A stretch of DNA of 64,000 nucleotides from JBBDIM01 sp040880405 (GTDB taxonomy: Bacteria > Planctomycetota > Planctomycetia > Pirellulales > Pirellulaceae). The position numbers were made by a program, and so were the translations under genes. Below, in pieces: positions 27,979 to 36,260 of the stretch (the first letter of the stretch is position 1; every line of letters begins with the position of its first letter). A model generated the notes under the pieces. It was given only the letters and a program-made list of their open reading frames with translations. It was not told where the DNA came from and ran no database searches. The stretch lies in assembly GCA_040880405.1 (NCBI GenBank), contig JBBDIM010000079.1, forward strand, positions 77,087 through 141,086. Direction: 5' to 3'.

Positions 27979-29148
27979 TCATTCGAAGTCGCCGCCTGAT
28001 GGGTCATCCTGAGGTGCCCAATCCACCGGCGCCTTCGCCGACTCGCTCGGCTCAGGTTGCCCCGCTGGTGGTTTTGGTTGAGGCGTGAATGTTCCGTCAC
28101 CAACCACAGGGGCCGGTGGTGGAGTCGGTTTCTTCGCTGGTTTTTTCATGGTCCGCGGCGGCGACTGGGCCGCACCCGCGGGAAGCTCGATCGCCAGATC
28201 TCCATCGCTGGCAAACTCGAACCGCTGCACCCCGGTTGGGCTGAGTAAGTCCATCGTCCAATCGGGCGACATATCGTACACTTCCTCCTCTTCAGGGGTG
28301 GCAACCTTCGTCACCTTGCGAGCCTGTTGTTCCTTCAGGAACTCTAGAAACGAGGGGCGGTTGTCAGCGGCGGCGACTTGCGGCGTCTCAACCTTGGTTT
28401 TGTCTTCCTTCGGATCGGCGTCCTCGGAGATCCCGAGCAGTTCCTGAATCGTCGCGTCGCCCGACTCACCCTCGACCACCTCTTCATCCGGCGGACGAAG
28501 CGACAGGCTGAGGCTACCCAAACGGCTAGCCAACATCAAAACCTCGACTTGACCTGGGTTCACGAGCAGAGAGACCGTCTTGGCCGCGATGCTGTTGCCC
28601 TGCGAGTCGGTTTCTCGATGCGTCTGCTCATTCACCGCGAATACGCGGACATTCTTCAAAATGGTGCGCGTCATCGACTTATTGGTCGATCCGACACGAG
28701 CCAAGTAAACGAGCACGTCAACTCGGTCCCCAGGCAGGATGAGTCCCGAAGCGGAACTTTCCGCGGTCACACGGACCGAGTGAACCCGGTATCCGTGGGG
28801 AATTAGCTTGGCGGCACCCCGGTCTTCTTCGGAGCCGAACAATTTTCCCTCTAGGATCAACTCTCCGGCAAACAGGCGGCTGCGTGGCCGACGAGTTTCC
28901 AGTTTCGCCAGGTCCCGAATCGCCCCTTCGGGGATTCGATCCTTCGGCCATGGTTCGAGCTTAATCATCGAGGGTTCGATGACTTCATTGATGTCGATGT
29001 CCTCGAGAGCGACAAAAATACTCTCCAATTCGACCTCGGCGACCTGCGGCGTGGACGATTTTTGGTCCAATACCTGGCTAATGCCGATGGAGGCTACCAA
29101 GCCGCACCCCAAGGCGATGATGATCAAAATTAACGATTTTGGACGCAT
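27979..29148 (-). CDS. cpaB: Tad pilus periplasmic protein CpaB/RcpC
   Basis: A 389-aa protein with an N-terminal membrane anchor (LILIIIALGCGLVASIGISQVL) and a SAF-like domain: 'VFVALEDIDINEVIEPSMI'-type sequence at about 45-65, 'ESSASGLILPGDRVDVLVYL' and 'LLVNPGQVEVLMLASRLGSLSLSLRPPDEE' in short parts. The last 130 residues are K/P/A-rich and disordered. CpaB is thought to bind peptidoglycan-side components and support the secretin. The gene lies 95 bp upstream of the secretin gene. Confidence 0.9.
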   Translation of the reverse strand: MRPKSLILIIIALGCGLVASIGISQVLDQKSSTPQVAEVELESIFVALEDIDINEVIEPSMIKLEPWPKDRIPEGAIRDLAKLETRRPRSRLFAGELILEGKLFGSEEDRGAAKLIPHGYRVHSVRVTAESSASGLILPGDRVDVLVYLARVGSTNKSMTRTILKNVRVFAVNEQTHRETDSQGNSIAAKTVSLLVNPGQVEVLMLASRLGSLSLSLRPPDEEVVEGESGDATIQELLGISEDADPKEDKTKVETPQVAAADNRPSFLEFLKEQQARKVTKVATPEEEEVYDMSPDWTMDLLSPTGVQRFEFASDGDLAIELPAGAAQSPPRTMKKPAKKPTPPPAPVVGDGTFTPQPKPPAGQPEPSESAKAPVDWAPQDDPSGGDFE

Positions 29149-29164
29149 TGTGTTTTCCTTCGTG

Positions 29165-29196
29165 GAGCTAGCTTCCGTGCCATTTGTGAGCTAGCT
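29165..29196. promoter_or_regulatory. Direct repeat of a 9-mer upstream of cpaB
   Basis: GAGCTAGCT occurs at 29165-29173 and again at 29188-29196, a 23-bp centre spacing, just upstream of cpaB. AGCTAGCT is itself a palindrome, so this could be a paired operator. No regulator can be named. Confidence 0.3.
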
Positions 29197-29332
29197 ATTC
29201 AGGCCCCCCGGCACTGAATCTCGACTTGCCAATCATCGGGAACAAAGCGATTCGTGGGCCACTAGAAGCCGTTTCAGCCGCATTTCTCGCCTACCCCACG
29301 GGGGTTTCCCAATCGGCAAATTTCAACGTGAT

Positions 29333-29851
29333 CTATTGAACACTTTCTCTTCGCATGACCGTCCGTGCCTCTAACGTGGTTCCACCTAAATACATGGGCG
29401 ACGGCAACCAACTGACATCGCTAAACGAAATCGACACTGAAACCGCGACCGGTTGCCCAAACCCAGCGGACGCGGGCGGATCCGGCGTGATCGTGATTTC
29501 GGCCGCATTCGCGGAAACCGCGCCCGAGTTCAAAAAATCCTCGACCGCTTGCACTACGTCCCCGGTCACCGCCCCCTCCAGGACCGCCCGACGCGCCCCT
29601 TCTCGGGAAGCGTTGGTGATAACCTGTTGCACCATCACCATCCGGCCATATTCGATCATTCCGAAGATCAGCAGGAAAAAGAGGGGTGCCACTATGGCGA
29701 ACTCGACCACAGACGCCGCCGTTCGGTTTGATCGGAACAAACGGCAAGGTTTATGCAGCCGGGCGTTCGAAGAACGCAAAGTCCGATCTACTTCGCCCGG
29801 TTTATCAGTGGACCCTAGTTTGCCGTCGGTGCCGATCTCGTGGAGTGTCAT
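29333..29851 (-). CDS. tadE: TadE-like pseudopilin
   Basis: A 172-aa protein. After a 40-residue leader comes the TadE segment 'RTAASVVEFAIVAPLFFLLIFGMIEYGRM', with the hydrophobic helix and the Glu at +5 after the expected processing site, then 'QQVITNASREGARRAV'. These minor pseudopilins are cut by the same peptidase as Flp. The ATG at 29851 overlaps the tadV stop (ATGA), so I prefer it to the ATG/GTG a few codons earlier. Only one TadE/F/G-type gene is present in this locus. Confidence 0.85.
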   Translation of the reverse strand: MTLHEIGTDGKLGSTDKPGEVDRTLRSSNARLHKPCRLFRSNRTAASVVEFAIVAPLFFLLIFGMIEYGRMVMVQQVITNASREGARRAVLEGAVTGDVVQAVEDFLNSGAVSANAAEITITPDPPASAGFGQPVAVSVSISFSDVSWLPSPMYLGGTTLEARTVMRRESVQ

Positions 29852-30414
29852 ATCAGTAATCCTGACCAAAGGAAGTAACCGATGGATCCGATCGCGATCG
29901 GAATCCCGTAAGGCAGCAGCAACATGCTCGACTTACGGTCCGCCGCAATCGCCGACAATTGATTTGGGTCGCGGATCGTCATGATCTCGCTGAAGATGAG
30001 CCAGGCCTGGGTGGAATGTTTTTTCCAGGCTTTCCGCATCAGCACCATGCCGACTGCCAGAACGGCTCCAACAATGGCCGTGATACAGAAGGCGTAAAAG
30101 GTATGGGTTCCGTGCATCCAAGCGCCGACACCCGCCAATAGCTTGACGTCGCCGGCTCCCATGCCACCAATCGCGTAGGCCGGCAATAGCAGAACCAAAC
30201 CAACCACGGTCCCCAGCAGACTCCAGCCCAAACCTTCCCAGCCGAACGCCACCGCACTGTAAATCCAGCCGGTGATCACAAACGGAAAGGTAACCCAATT
30301 GGGGACTTTCAATTCAAAACCATCGATCACCGCCGCCAAAATCAGCGTGATCGTCACAACCCAAACCGGCCAGTTCTCAATGACGGCTTCCGCCATCGCG
30401 TGAATGTATTGCAT
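29848..30414 (-). CDS. tadV: Type IV (A24) prepilin peptidase, TadV/CpaA
   Basis: A 188-aa membrane protease. The two catalytic aspartates are D31 in 'VIDGFELKVPNWVTFP' and D89 in the GxGD motif 'GGMGAGDVKLLAG'. About six TM helices. Short length and lack of a methylase domain fit the TadV/CpaA class that processes Flp and TadE. It is the first tad gene after flp and is separated from flp by a terminator and an inverted repeat. Confidence 0.93.
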   Translation of the reverse strand: MQYIHAMAEAVIENWPVWVVTITLILAAVIDGFELKVPNWVTFPFVITGWIYSAVAFGWEGLGWSLLGTVVGLVLLLPAYAIGGMGAGDVKLLAGVGAWMHGTHTFYAFCITAIVGAVLAVGMVLMRKAWKKHSTQAWLIFSEIMTIRDPNQLSAIAADRKSSMLLLPYGIPIAIGSIGYFLWSGLLI

Positions 30415-30574
30415 GGTGTTCTCCCCGCCTCGTACCCGCGAGGCATTTTTCCTCGTCGTTCAAAATGGCCCCAAAAAGCCAACAACGCCGGTCGCGCTGG
30501 TGCGCCCAGCACGAAAAACTAGCTTATGGCGGACGCCATGCGGCCAACTTGCCGCAATTTTTCCTAAAGGATGA

Positions 30575-30665
30575 ATTCACAGGGGATGAGTCCCCTCACT
30601 TCCCACTGGCGGTAAACGAAGCCTCTTGAGCCAAGTCACCAACGTGGGACTTATCCCCTGCGAAT
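30575..30665. repeat. Inverted repeat with 20-bp arms
   Basis: The arm at 30575-30594 and the complement of 30646-30665 agree at 18 of 20 bases (core CAGGGGAT-AGTCCC). They enclose 51 bp. It could fold into a long hairpin in the tadV leader or be a small mobile or REP-like element. Confidence 0.6.
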
Positions 30666-30678
30666 TACCGCCGGTCAT

Positions 30679-30731
30679 AAAAAAAGCCCCCAAGTGGCGG
30701 CCCCTCGGAAGGATGCACGCCCTGGGGGCCT
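30679..30731 (-). terminator. Rho-independent terminator of flp
   Basis: On the minus strand GGCCCCCAGGGCG pairs across a loop with the CTTGGGGGC side, and seven T follow at once (plus-strand A-run 30679-30685). It lies 24 bp after the flp stop and explains how pilin can be made in excess of the assembly proteins. Confidence 0.75.
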
Positions 30732-30754
30732 CTGCTGGGTAACGCAGCGGTGCG

Positions 30755-30952
30755 TTACGCATCGCCGGAATCGTTGGCGGTTACCATGTCGGCACCGATT
30801 TTGGTGAACGTCCGGTTCGCCTCGGTTCCAATTGCTTGGATCGCGGTCAAACATACGATCACGATGAGGGCCAACATCACGGCGTATTCCACCGCGGTCG
30901 GACCATCTTCGGATACCAGGAAGTTCTGTACTTTTTGGACGAGACTGTTCAT
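30755..30952 (-). CDS. flp: Flp-type major pilin
   Basis: A 65-aa prepilin. The leader ends at G17, and the mature part starts P-T-A-V-E-Y, giving Glu at +5 and Tyr at +6, the Flp signature. A 20-residue hydrophobic helix follows (VMLALIVIVCLTAIQAIG) and a short polar tail. The ATG at 30952 has GGAGG 8 nt upstream; a longer frame from 31000 is unlikely. It has its own terminator, so it is probably a separate highly expressed unit ahead of tadV. Confidence 0.92.
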   Translation of the reverse strand: MNSLVQKVQNFLVSEDGPTAVEYAVMLALIVIVCLTAIQAIGTEANRTFTKIGADMVTANDSGDA

Positions 30953-31665
30953 TCGATTTTCCTCCGCTATGCCTGAAACGGCGACAAAATAAGGATGCAC
31001 TCGATGCTTTCCGGTCCACCGCGAACCGATTGTTCGCTGGCCTGCCCATTTGGCGACCGGAAAACCACAACTGCGACGACTTGCGCCTTGGTCCCGACAA
31101 CTTGCCTTTAGGAAATTCGTTGAACATCAAGCCAGCGAAAAACTGACTCGCGATTCAACCCCTTCGGCAACCAGGCTACCATTTGCATGGCCCTTGGCTT
31201 TGCGTCCCGGCTTCACAACCGGTTTGCCCTTTCGGGGGACGTTTGGCAGCAGGCCTTTGCCCGCACACCGGAAACCCAAGTTCGTTTTTTGATTTTGGGA
31301 GAATTCCAGATGAGCCGGGAAAAGCTGGTCAGGTCCCGACGAGGTCCCTTTCCAGAAGCGGTGAAAAGCGTTTTGCTCTCCCCCGCTCACCTGAAACCTA
31401 TGTCGGATCCGAAAACTGTCAAACGCGCGGCTTTAGAAAATCTGGTGAATTCAGGAAAGATTTCCCGAAGCGAGTCGTAACTCCTTACCACCAAAGCGAA
31501 ACCAGCGCGAGAATAACCCCGGCGAGGCGACCTCCCACGGTCTTGCGACCGTAGCTACCTCAAGATTTCGCCGTAGCCACGCTTGCAAAAGCGTGGGGGA
31601 AGTGCCCTCGCCGCGCTGGCGTGCTTCATGCACCTGCTGGGTGCCACCCTACGTTTCGCCTAGCC
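30953..31665. other. Long intergenic region upstream of flp
   Basis: A 713-bp stretch between the flp start and the MFS permease stop. The part next to flp should hold its promoter. The part near the permease holds REP-like hairpins (31532-31604). Short frames on both strands (for example 31127-31390 minus, 31187-31480 plus) have no ribosome-binding site or family likeness and are not called. Confidence 0.6.
31532..31604. repeat. REP-like hairpin pair, related to 37179-37320
   Basis: Two units lie back to back: 31532-31558 (CTCCCACGGTC, loop, GACCGTAGCTAC) and 31570-31604 (CCGTAGCCACGCTT, loop, AAGCGTGGGGGAAGTG). Each has its own 6-7 bp stem with a 4-nt loop and a 'GTAGCTAC' or similar tag. 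The same two sequences occur in the opposite orientation at 37179-37320. Confidence 0.75.
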
Positions 31666-32970
31666 TTACACAATCGGGTCGGCGGCATCCGCTTCGGCGA
31701 CATTGCCTGGGGTGAGCTCGCTTTCGGAGACCACTTCCTCTTCGATTTTCGGATCGTTGAACATGATGGCGAACAAAATCAGCACCACCCCGGCGATTCC
31801 CGCCGGAATTAGCCAGAACTGGGTCCAGTTGACCCCGTCATCGGTTCGAGAAGCGGCTTCGACCATACCGGAGAGATTCGCACCGACGAAGGCACCAACT
31901 CCCAGCGTCACAAAGGTAATCAACCCCTGGGCCGCACCACGAATCCGCTCGTTGGCGTTCTTCTCGACGTAAATCTGCCCGGTGACGAAGAAGAAGTCGT
32001 AGCAGATACCGTGCAGTAAGATCCCTAGGAACAGCATCCAGAAACCACTTCCCGCGTCGCCAAATGCAAACAAGACATACCGCGTGACCCAAGCTGCCAT
32101 CCCGATCAACAGCATGTTCTTGACACCCAAGCGAACGAAGAAGAACGGGATCAACAGCATGAAGAAGATCTCGGACATCTGCCCAAACGTCATTTTTCCC
32201 ACGGCGTTTTCGACACCCACATCACCAAGGAAGAAGTTGGTGTAGTTGTAATAGAACTGGAGCGGGATGGCGATCAAAAACGAACCGATGACAAACACCA
32301 GGAACGGCCACCGCTTAAGCAACACCAACGCGTCCAATCCGAGGATCTTGCCGACCGTCATAGGTGAATCGGTGTCTTTTGGCGGGGTGTGTGGCAAAGC
32401 AAAGCAGTAAAGCCCCAGCAATAAGGACGAGCCCGCGGCGACCAACATCGGTGTGCTGGAGTTTTGCATTTCGCTTACGCTGATGCCCATGAACAGGCTC
32501 AGCAGCGCATAAAAGTTCCCCGCCGCAATCCAGCCGATCGTCCCTAACACGCGCACGTAGGGGAACTGATCGCCCGGCCGATCAAGATGATGAAACGAGA
32601 GCGAATTGGTCAGGGCCAACGTCGGCATATAGAGTAGGAAATACAGAATCAACGCGAAATAGAACACCGCTTGGTTATCGATCATCGAGAGCCAGACCAA
32701 GATTCCGGCCCCCACGACATGGCAAAAGGCCAACACGTACTGGGAAGCGAAGAAGCGGTCGGCAATCATCCCCACAAAAAATGGAGCGATCATCCCGGCA
32801 ATTGCAGCGGTGCCGTACGCGTAACCGACGAAGCCCTCGGCGAACATCCCGCTTCCTTGGCCCGCCGTATTGTTGCCGATGTAACTCCCCAGCGTCACAA
32901 ACCAAGCGCCCCAGGTGAAGTACTGCAAAAACATCATCACGCAGAGTCGGATGAATTTGGAATTGACCAT
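31666..32970 (-). CDS. MFS permease of the nucleoside:H+ symporter type (NupG-like)
   Basis: A 434-aa protein with about 12 TM helices. The start 'VNSKFIRLCVMMFLQYFTWGAWFVTLGSY' and 'AEGFVGYAYGTAAIAGMIAPFFVGMIADRFF', in parts, match the NupG/XapB family of nucleoside permeases, which is common in planctomycetes. The late 'YFFVTGQIYVEKNANERIRGAAQG'-like segment also fits. Substrate is inferred from family, probably nucleosides. The C-terminus is acidic and soluble. It stands alone; the next gene upstream is divided off by a terminator. Confidence 0.85.
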   Translation of the reverse strand: MVNSKFIRLCVMMFLQYFTWGAWFVTLGSYIGNNTAGQGSGMFAEGFVGYAYGTAAIAGMIAPFFVGMIADRFFASQYVLAFCHVVGAGILVWLSMIDNQAVFYFALILYFLLYMPTLALTNSLSFHHLDRPGDQFPYVRVLGTIGWIAAGNFYALLSLFMGISVSEMQNSSTPMLVAAGSSLLLGLYCFALPHTPPKDTDSPMTVGKILGLDALVLLKRWPFLVFVIGSFLIAIPLQFYYNYTNFFLGDVGVENAVGKMTFGQMSEIFFMLLIPFFFVRLGVKNMLLIGMAAWVTRYVLFAFGDAGSGFWMLFLGILLHGICYDFFFVTGQIYVEKNANERIRGAAQGLITFVTLGVGAFVGANLSGMVEAASRTDDGVNWTQFWLIPAGIAGVVLILFAIMFNDPKIEEEVVSESELTPGNVAEADAADPIV

Positions 32971-33171
32971 CTGGAAGAGTCCTCAAAGCGAGTGCGGCGG
33001 TGATTTGTGTTTGGCGGGGCGGGAACCGGGTGCCGACGGGAAGGCCCGATTTTACCTAAGCTTCCAGGCTGGGAAAAGCATGTAGGGCCAACAACTCGCG
33101 ACAAAACTTCCGCAACAAAGGCGAATTCCGCGCCTCAAACGGCAAGGTCGCCACCTTGGCATCGTTGCGGT

Positions 33172-33219
33172 CAAGAAAAGAGGACGGCCCGAGTTTCCCT
33201 TCCGGAACACTCGGGCCGT
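33172..33219 (-). terminator. Rho-independent terminator of the Cys-rich protein gene
   Basis: ACGGCCCGAGT (33184-33194) pairs perfectly with ACTCGGGCCGT (33209-33219) over a 14-nt loop, followed on the minus strand by CCTCTTTTCTT. It lies 43 bp after the stop codon. Confidence 0.85.
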
Positions 33220-33262
33220 GTCTTGGATCTCATACTTGGGCCGAAGCCGAGCAAACGTCGGC

Positions 33263-33694
33263 TTACAGGCCGTAGTAGTGGACGTTGACCTTGTCGTGAC
33301 CGGCGAAGACCACCTTGATCTTGTAGCCACAGCACCAGGTGTACTCGACAATGCCACGCTTGAAGATTGCGCAGCGGCTGTCCACTTCCGGCATCTCTTC
33401 GACGCAGCAAGCGGGCACGCAAACCGGCACGTCGACATAGCAGTTGGTGCGAGGATCGACCACCTGGAGGATCATCTCGACCGGCTGGCCGCAGTCGCAA
33501 GGGCAGGCCTTCTTGGTGAACAGGCGGTGCGTCTTGTAGGAGATGCAGGGGGTGTAGCAGCAAGGCTCCGGGGCGACCGGGCCGCAACAAGTTGGCTCAA
33601 GCTTGGCAATCGTCTTTGCCGAGGCTTCGCTCGACATCGCCGTGCCCATCGAAACAACAACCGCCGCTAAAACGAGCATGCGAAACGAACTCAT
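33263..33694 (-). CDS. Small exported cysteine-rich protein
   Basis: A 143-aa protein with a signal peptide at about 1-27 (ends EASAKT). The mature part has 15 Cys, mostly as CC, C-x-C or C-x3-C groups ('TCCGP', 'PCCYTPC', 'ACPCDCG', 'CVPACC', 'WCCGYK'). No catalytic motif. The ATG at 33694 has AAGGAG 10 nt upstream. A strong terminator and isolated position suggest abundant expression. Planctomycete walls contain disulphide-rich protein, so a wall or surface role is plausible; the YTV-like protein at the right edge is similar in style. This is inference from composition. Confidence 0.75.
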   Translation of the reverse strand: MSSFRMLVLAAVVVSMGTAMSSEASAKTIAKLEPTCCGPVAPEPCCYTPCISYKTHRLFTKKACPCDCGQPVEMILQVVDPRTNCYVDVPVCVPACCVEEMPEVDSRCAIFKRGIVEYTWCCGYKIKVVFAGHDKVNVHYYGL

Positions 33695-33899
33695 AAGTAC
33701 CAATCTCCTTCTGAGACCCCATCTCCTTTTGAAGCAGGGCCAACCGAATGGAAAAATGTGGAACGACCGTTCGGGAACGCCGTCTCGCGTCCTCCATTAC
33801 TTTAGCCTAACACCCAACTTAGGGCAGTGAAAAGGGGAGAGTTGCGATTGATTTACCGGCTGGGCGGAATATCCTGGCAAAAATCCCCTCTGTGGCAAT

Positions 33900-34085
33900 C
33901 TATTTCTCACCGGAGTTGCGCATTGTGCCTCCTGGAATTTGCCACTTGCCCGGATTCGAACTAGCCTTCCATTGGTACTTGGCATGGTAACCGACCTTCG
34001 GTGCCAACCCCTCCTCTTCGATCCCCGCGACCAGGCATCGAGGATGGGTCTCGTCCCGTACGTGATGATTGTACTCCTTTTCCAT
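33900..34085 (-). CDS. Possible small hypothetical protein
   Basis: A 61-aa frame from ATG with planctomycete-like codon use and a protein-like run ('PKVGYHAKYQWKASSNPGKWQIPGG'). No ribosome-binding site or family is seen. It diverges from the coiled-coil gene, 20 bp apart, which leaves little room for two promoters. The rest of the 33695-34105 gap shows nothing else. Confidence 0.3.
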   Translation of the reverse strand: MEKEYNHHVRDETHPRCLVAGIEEEGLAPKVGYHAKYQWKASSNPGKWQIPGGTMRNSGEK

Positions 34086-34105
34086 AATCAGGGCGGACAC
34101 GTATC

Positions 34106-34948
34106 GTGAACGAACACGCGGTGAGCTCACTGCTGGAATCCGGATTTCCCCCGCTGGAGCGGGCGATAGCGGATTTGCGCGGTCACAACGAGCACCTGGA
34201 GGAATTCATCGAGCAATTGCTCGGCGAAATTTCGAACCTGACAGACCAATTCGAAAACCAAGCCCAAGCGCTGGCGCGTCATGGCTGCGTATCGGAAGAG
34301 GAATCCGCACGGCGCGATGCCCTGGTGGCGGAAAACCAGCGACTTTTGGCGTTGGTTGAATCGCGCGATCAAGAGATTGTTTCCCGCGACCAGGCGATCG
34401 TGGAAAGGGATGCGGAGCTTGCTCGCCTGCGGCAGTCCGCCTTGCAAGCGAGCGCAGCACCGGAAAACGACGTCGCAGAGCAGATGCGACAACAAGTCGA
34501 ATCGCTCCGGCAGGAGCTGGCCTCGACCAAAATCGAACTGCTCAAGAAAAACAAACAAATCAATCCGGCGGTGGTCGAACATTCCAACCTCAACCAGCTC
34601 AAACGGCAGAACGAGGAGCTTGAAGGGGAACTGCACCGCGTGCGAGGTCGAGCTGCTCAGCTTACCGATACGCTGGATCGCCGCGAGCGGGAACTTAAAC
34701 AACAGCAACAGGCCTGGGCGGGTGAGATGCAGGCGATGCGAGAGACTCTCGGCAATCGCGGCAGTGGTCAATCGCGCGGGCAAGCGGCCTCGGACACCTC
34801 CGTGGCCAGTGCAGCGACGACTGTCGTGCGAGACGAGATGGAGAGCCGCAGTAGTGGAAACAACGCGGTGGTCGATTCCGTGCTGGCCCAGTTCGCCAAA
34901 ATTCAACGCGACGTCAGCCGACGCCGCGCTCAGCAGAAATCACATTAA
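34106..34948 (+). CDS. Coiled-coil protein, first gene of the FGS/GTPase/GAP1-like locus
   Basis: A 280-aa soluble protein. Residues 25-225 are nearly continuous helix with heptad pattern ('EHLEEFIEQLLGEISNLTDQ', 'LALVESRDQEIVSRDQAIVE', 'QLKRQNEELEGELHRVRGRA'), then a Ser/Gly-rich linker and a short basic C-terminal helix (FAKIQRDVSRRRAQQ). No TM segment, no enzyme motif. The start is GTG with only a weak ribosome-binding site. It is 54 bp upstream of the SUMF1-domain gene on the same strand and probably co-transcribed. Likely a scaffold or oligomerisation partner. Confidence 0.7.
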   Translation: MNEHAVSSLLESGFPPLERAIADLRGHNEHLEEFIEQLLGEISNLTDQFENQAQALARHGCVSEEESARRDALVAENQRLLALVESRDQEIVSRDQAIVERDAELARLRQSALQASAAPENDVAEQMRQQVESLRQELASTKIELLKKNKQINPAVVEHSNLNQLKRQNEELEGELHRVRGRAAQLTDTLDRRERELKQQQQAWAGEMQAMRETLGNRGSGQSRGQAASDTSVASAATTVVRDEMESRSSGNNAVVDSVLAQFAKIQRDVSRRRAQQKSH

Positions 34949-35002
34949 GTCACACTCCCGAAAATTCGCGGGGTCGGAAATTTGTTCAAGGTTGAATCCA
35001 TC

Positions 35003-36259
35003 ATGACACGCTGGTTTCCCTACGTAACCGCCGCCTTGACGCTGGGATTGGCAATCGCCGCCGATCTCCTGTGGGGACAGGTATCGGTAGCCATTGGCGT
35101 ATTCATTGCCGGCGGTATTATCACGTTGTTGCTCTACTTGTTATCCCGCTTCCTATCGCCTCGAACTCGAATCACCGCGTCCCCGGATAGCCACAGTTAT
35201 TCTGACTCATCCGCTCAATCTTACACCGACGGCGGTTCGGCGTCCCCCAAGAAGCCCATGGTCGATTCCGCCGGGGACGAATCGGAAGACCTTGCCAATC
35301 TAATGCTCCGGCAAGGGCGTTACACGTTACTCTTGCGGCCGCAAATCGCCGATAACATTCCCCCGGAACAGGTCGAACAGGCCAGACAGGCGCTCGACGA
35401 AGAGATGACGCTGGTCCCCGCCGGTGAACTCACGCTGTCCCGGAATCGGGTCGGATTGGAAGACCAACGAGAGCACGACGTGGAAGGCAGTGTTGTGCAC
35501 ATCGAGGGGATCTATTTGGATCGCCATCAAGTCACTAATTGGCAGTATGCGCGTTTCGTCGAGGCGGGCGGATACGAACAAATGCAATTGTGGGATCCGG
35601 AGATCGTTCCGGCGGTGCTCGACTTCGTGGACGAAACGGGAGAACCTGGCCCGGCGTTTTGGCGTGGGGGTACTTATCGACCGGGTACCGAAAAGATGCC
35701 GGTCGTCGGTGTCTGCTGGTATGAAGCGGCCGCTTACGCGCGCTGGGTCGGCAAGCGATTGCCCACTGATCCGGAATGGGTCAAGGCGGGGAGTTGGCCG
35801 GTCCCGCTACCTGGTTCGGCTCCGGTACAGCGAAAATACCCATGGGGTAACGGATTCGACCAGGGCCGAGCCAACCTCTGGGGAAGTGGTCCGAACGAAC
35901 CGGTCAACGTCGACAAATTCGCCGAAGGAGCGAGTGTCGGGGGAGCCTTTCAACTGATCGGCAACGTCTGGGAATGGACCTCCAGCCGCTACGGAGCTTG
36001 GTCGAGCGCCACGCAGGGGATTGTGCTCGACACGTCACTGCGAAGTCTCCGTGGCGGGGCATTCGATACTTATTTCGATCAGCAGGCAAGGTGCGATTTT
36101 CAAAGTGGCGACCAGACCATCGCGCGGAAACACAATATCGGCTTCCGTTGTGCGATTGGACTGTGCGATCTGATTCCGGACGAGGAGCTAATGGACATGC
36201 CAGCCGAAACTGAAGAATCACTAGTTGCCGCGACCGCGGACTACCAGGAGACACCGTAA
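35003..36259 (+). CDS. Membrane-anchored SUMF1/formylglycine-type (FGS) domain protein
   Basis: A 418-aa protein. Two TM helices at about 5-24 and 27-50 are followed by a Ser-rich linker and a helical stretch (92-134). The FGE-sulfatase/SUMF1 domain runs from about 135 to 390: 'MTLVPAGELTL', 'DRHQVTNWQYARFVEAGG', 'PVVGVCWYEAAAYARWVGKRLPTDPEW', 'GNVWEWT', 'LRGGAF', 'HNIGFRCA'. In real formylglycine-generating enzyme two Cys five apart bind copper; here the second is kept (C364) but the first position is D359, so oxidation of sulfatases is unlikely. Such FGS domains are used as binding or sensor modules. I prefer the ATG at 35003 to a TTG at 34982. It lies 1 bp before the GTPase gene. Confidence 0.85.
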   Translation: MTRWFPYVTAALTLGLAIAADLLWGQVSVAIGVFIAGGIITLLLYLLSRFLSPRTRITASPDSHSYSDSSAQSYTDGGSASPKKPMVDSAGDESEDLANLMLRQGRYTLLLRPQIADNIPPEQVEQARQALDEEMTLVPAGELTLSRNRVGLEDQREHDVEGSVVHIEGIYLDRHQVTNWQYARFVEAGGYEQMQLWDPEIVPAVLDFVDETGEPGPAFWRGGTYRPGTEKMPVVGVCWYEAAAYARWVGKRLPTDPEWVKAGSWPVPLPGSAPVQRKYPWGNGFDQGRANLWGSGPNEPVNVDKFAEGASVGGAFQLIGNVWEWTSSRYGAWSSATQGIVLDTSLRSLRGGAFDTYFDQQARCDFQSGDQTIARKHNIGFRCAIGLCDLIPDEELMDMPAETEESLVAATADYQETP

Positions 36260-36260
36260 T

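Larger units (their letters stand above)
30415..30754. other. Intergenic gap between flp and tadV
   Basis: A 340-bp gap. It contains, in the direction of transcription, the flp terminator (30679-30731), a large imperfect inverted repeat (30575-30665) and the probable promoter region of tadV. No gene is seen. Confidence 0.6.

Noticed and set aside
31127..31480. Short frames on both strands upstream of flp
   Set aside because: No ribosome-binding site and no family likeness; the region is better read as regulatory and repeat DNA.
33935..33965. T-loop-like GTTCGAATC on the minus strand, as in a tRNA
   Set aside because: The flanking bases do not form a 5-bp T stem, and no anticodon or acceptor arm can be built around it. 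It lies in the small minus-strand frame.
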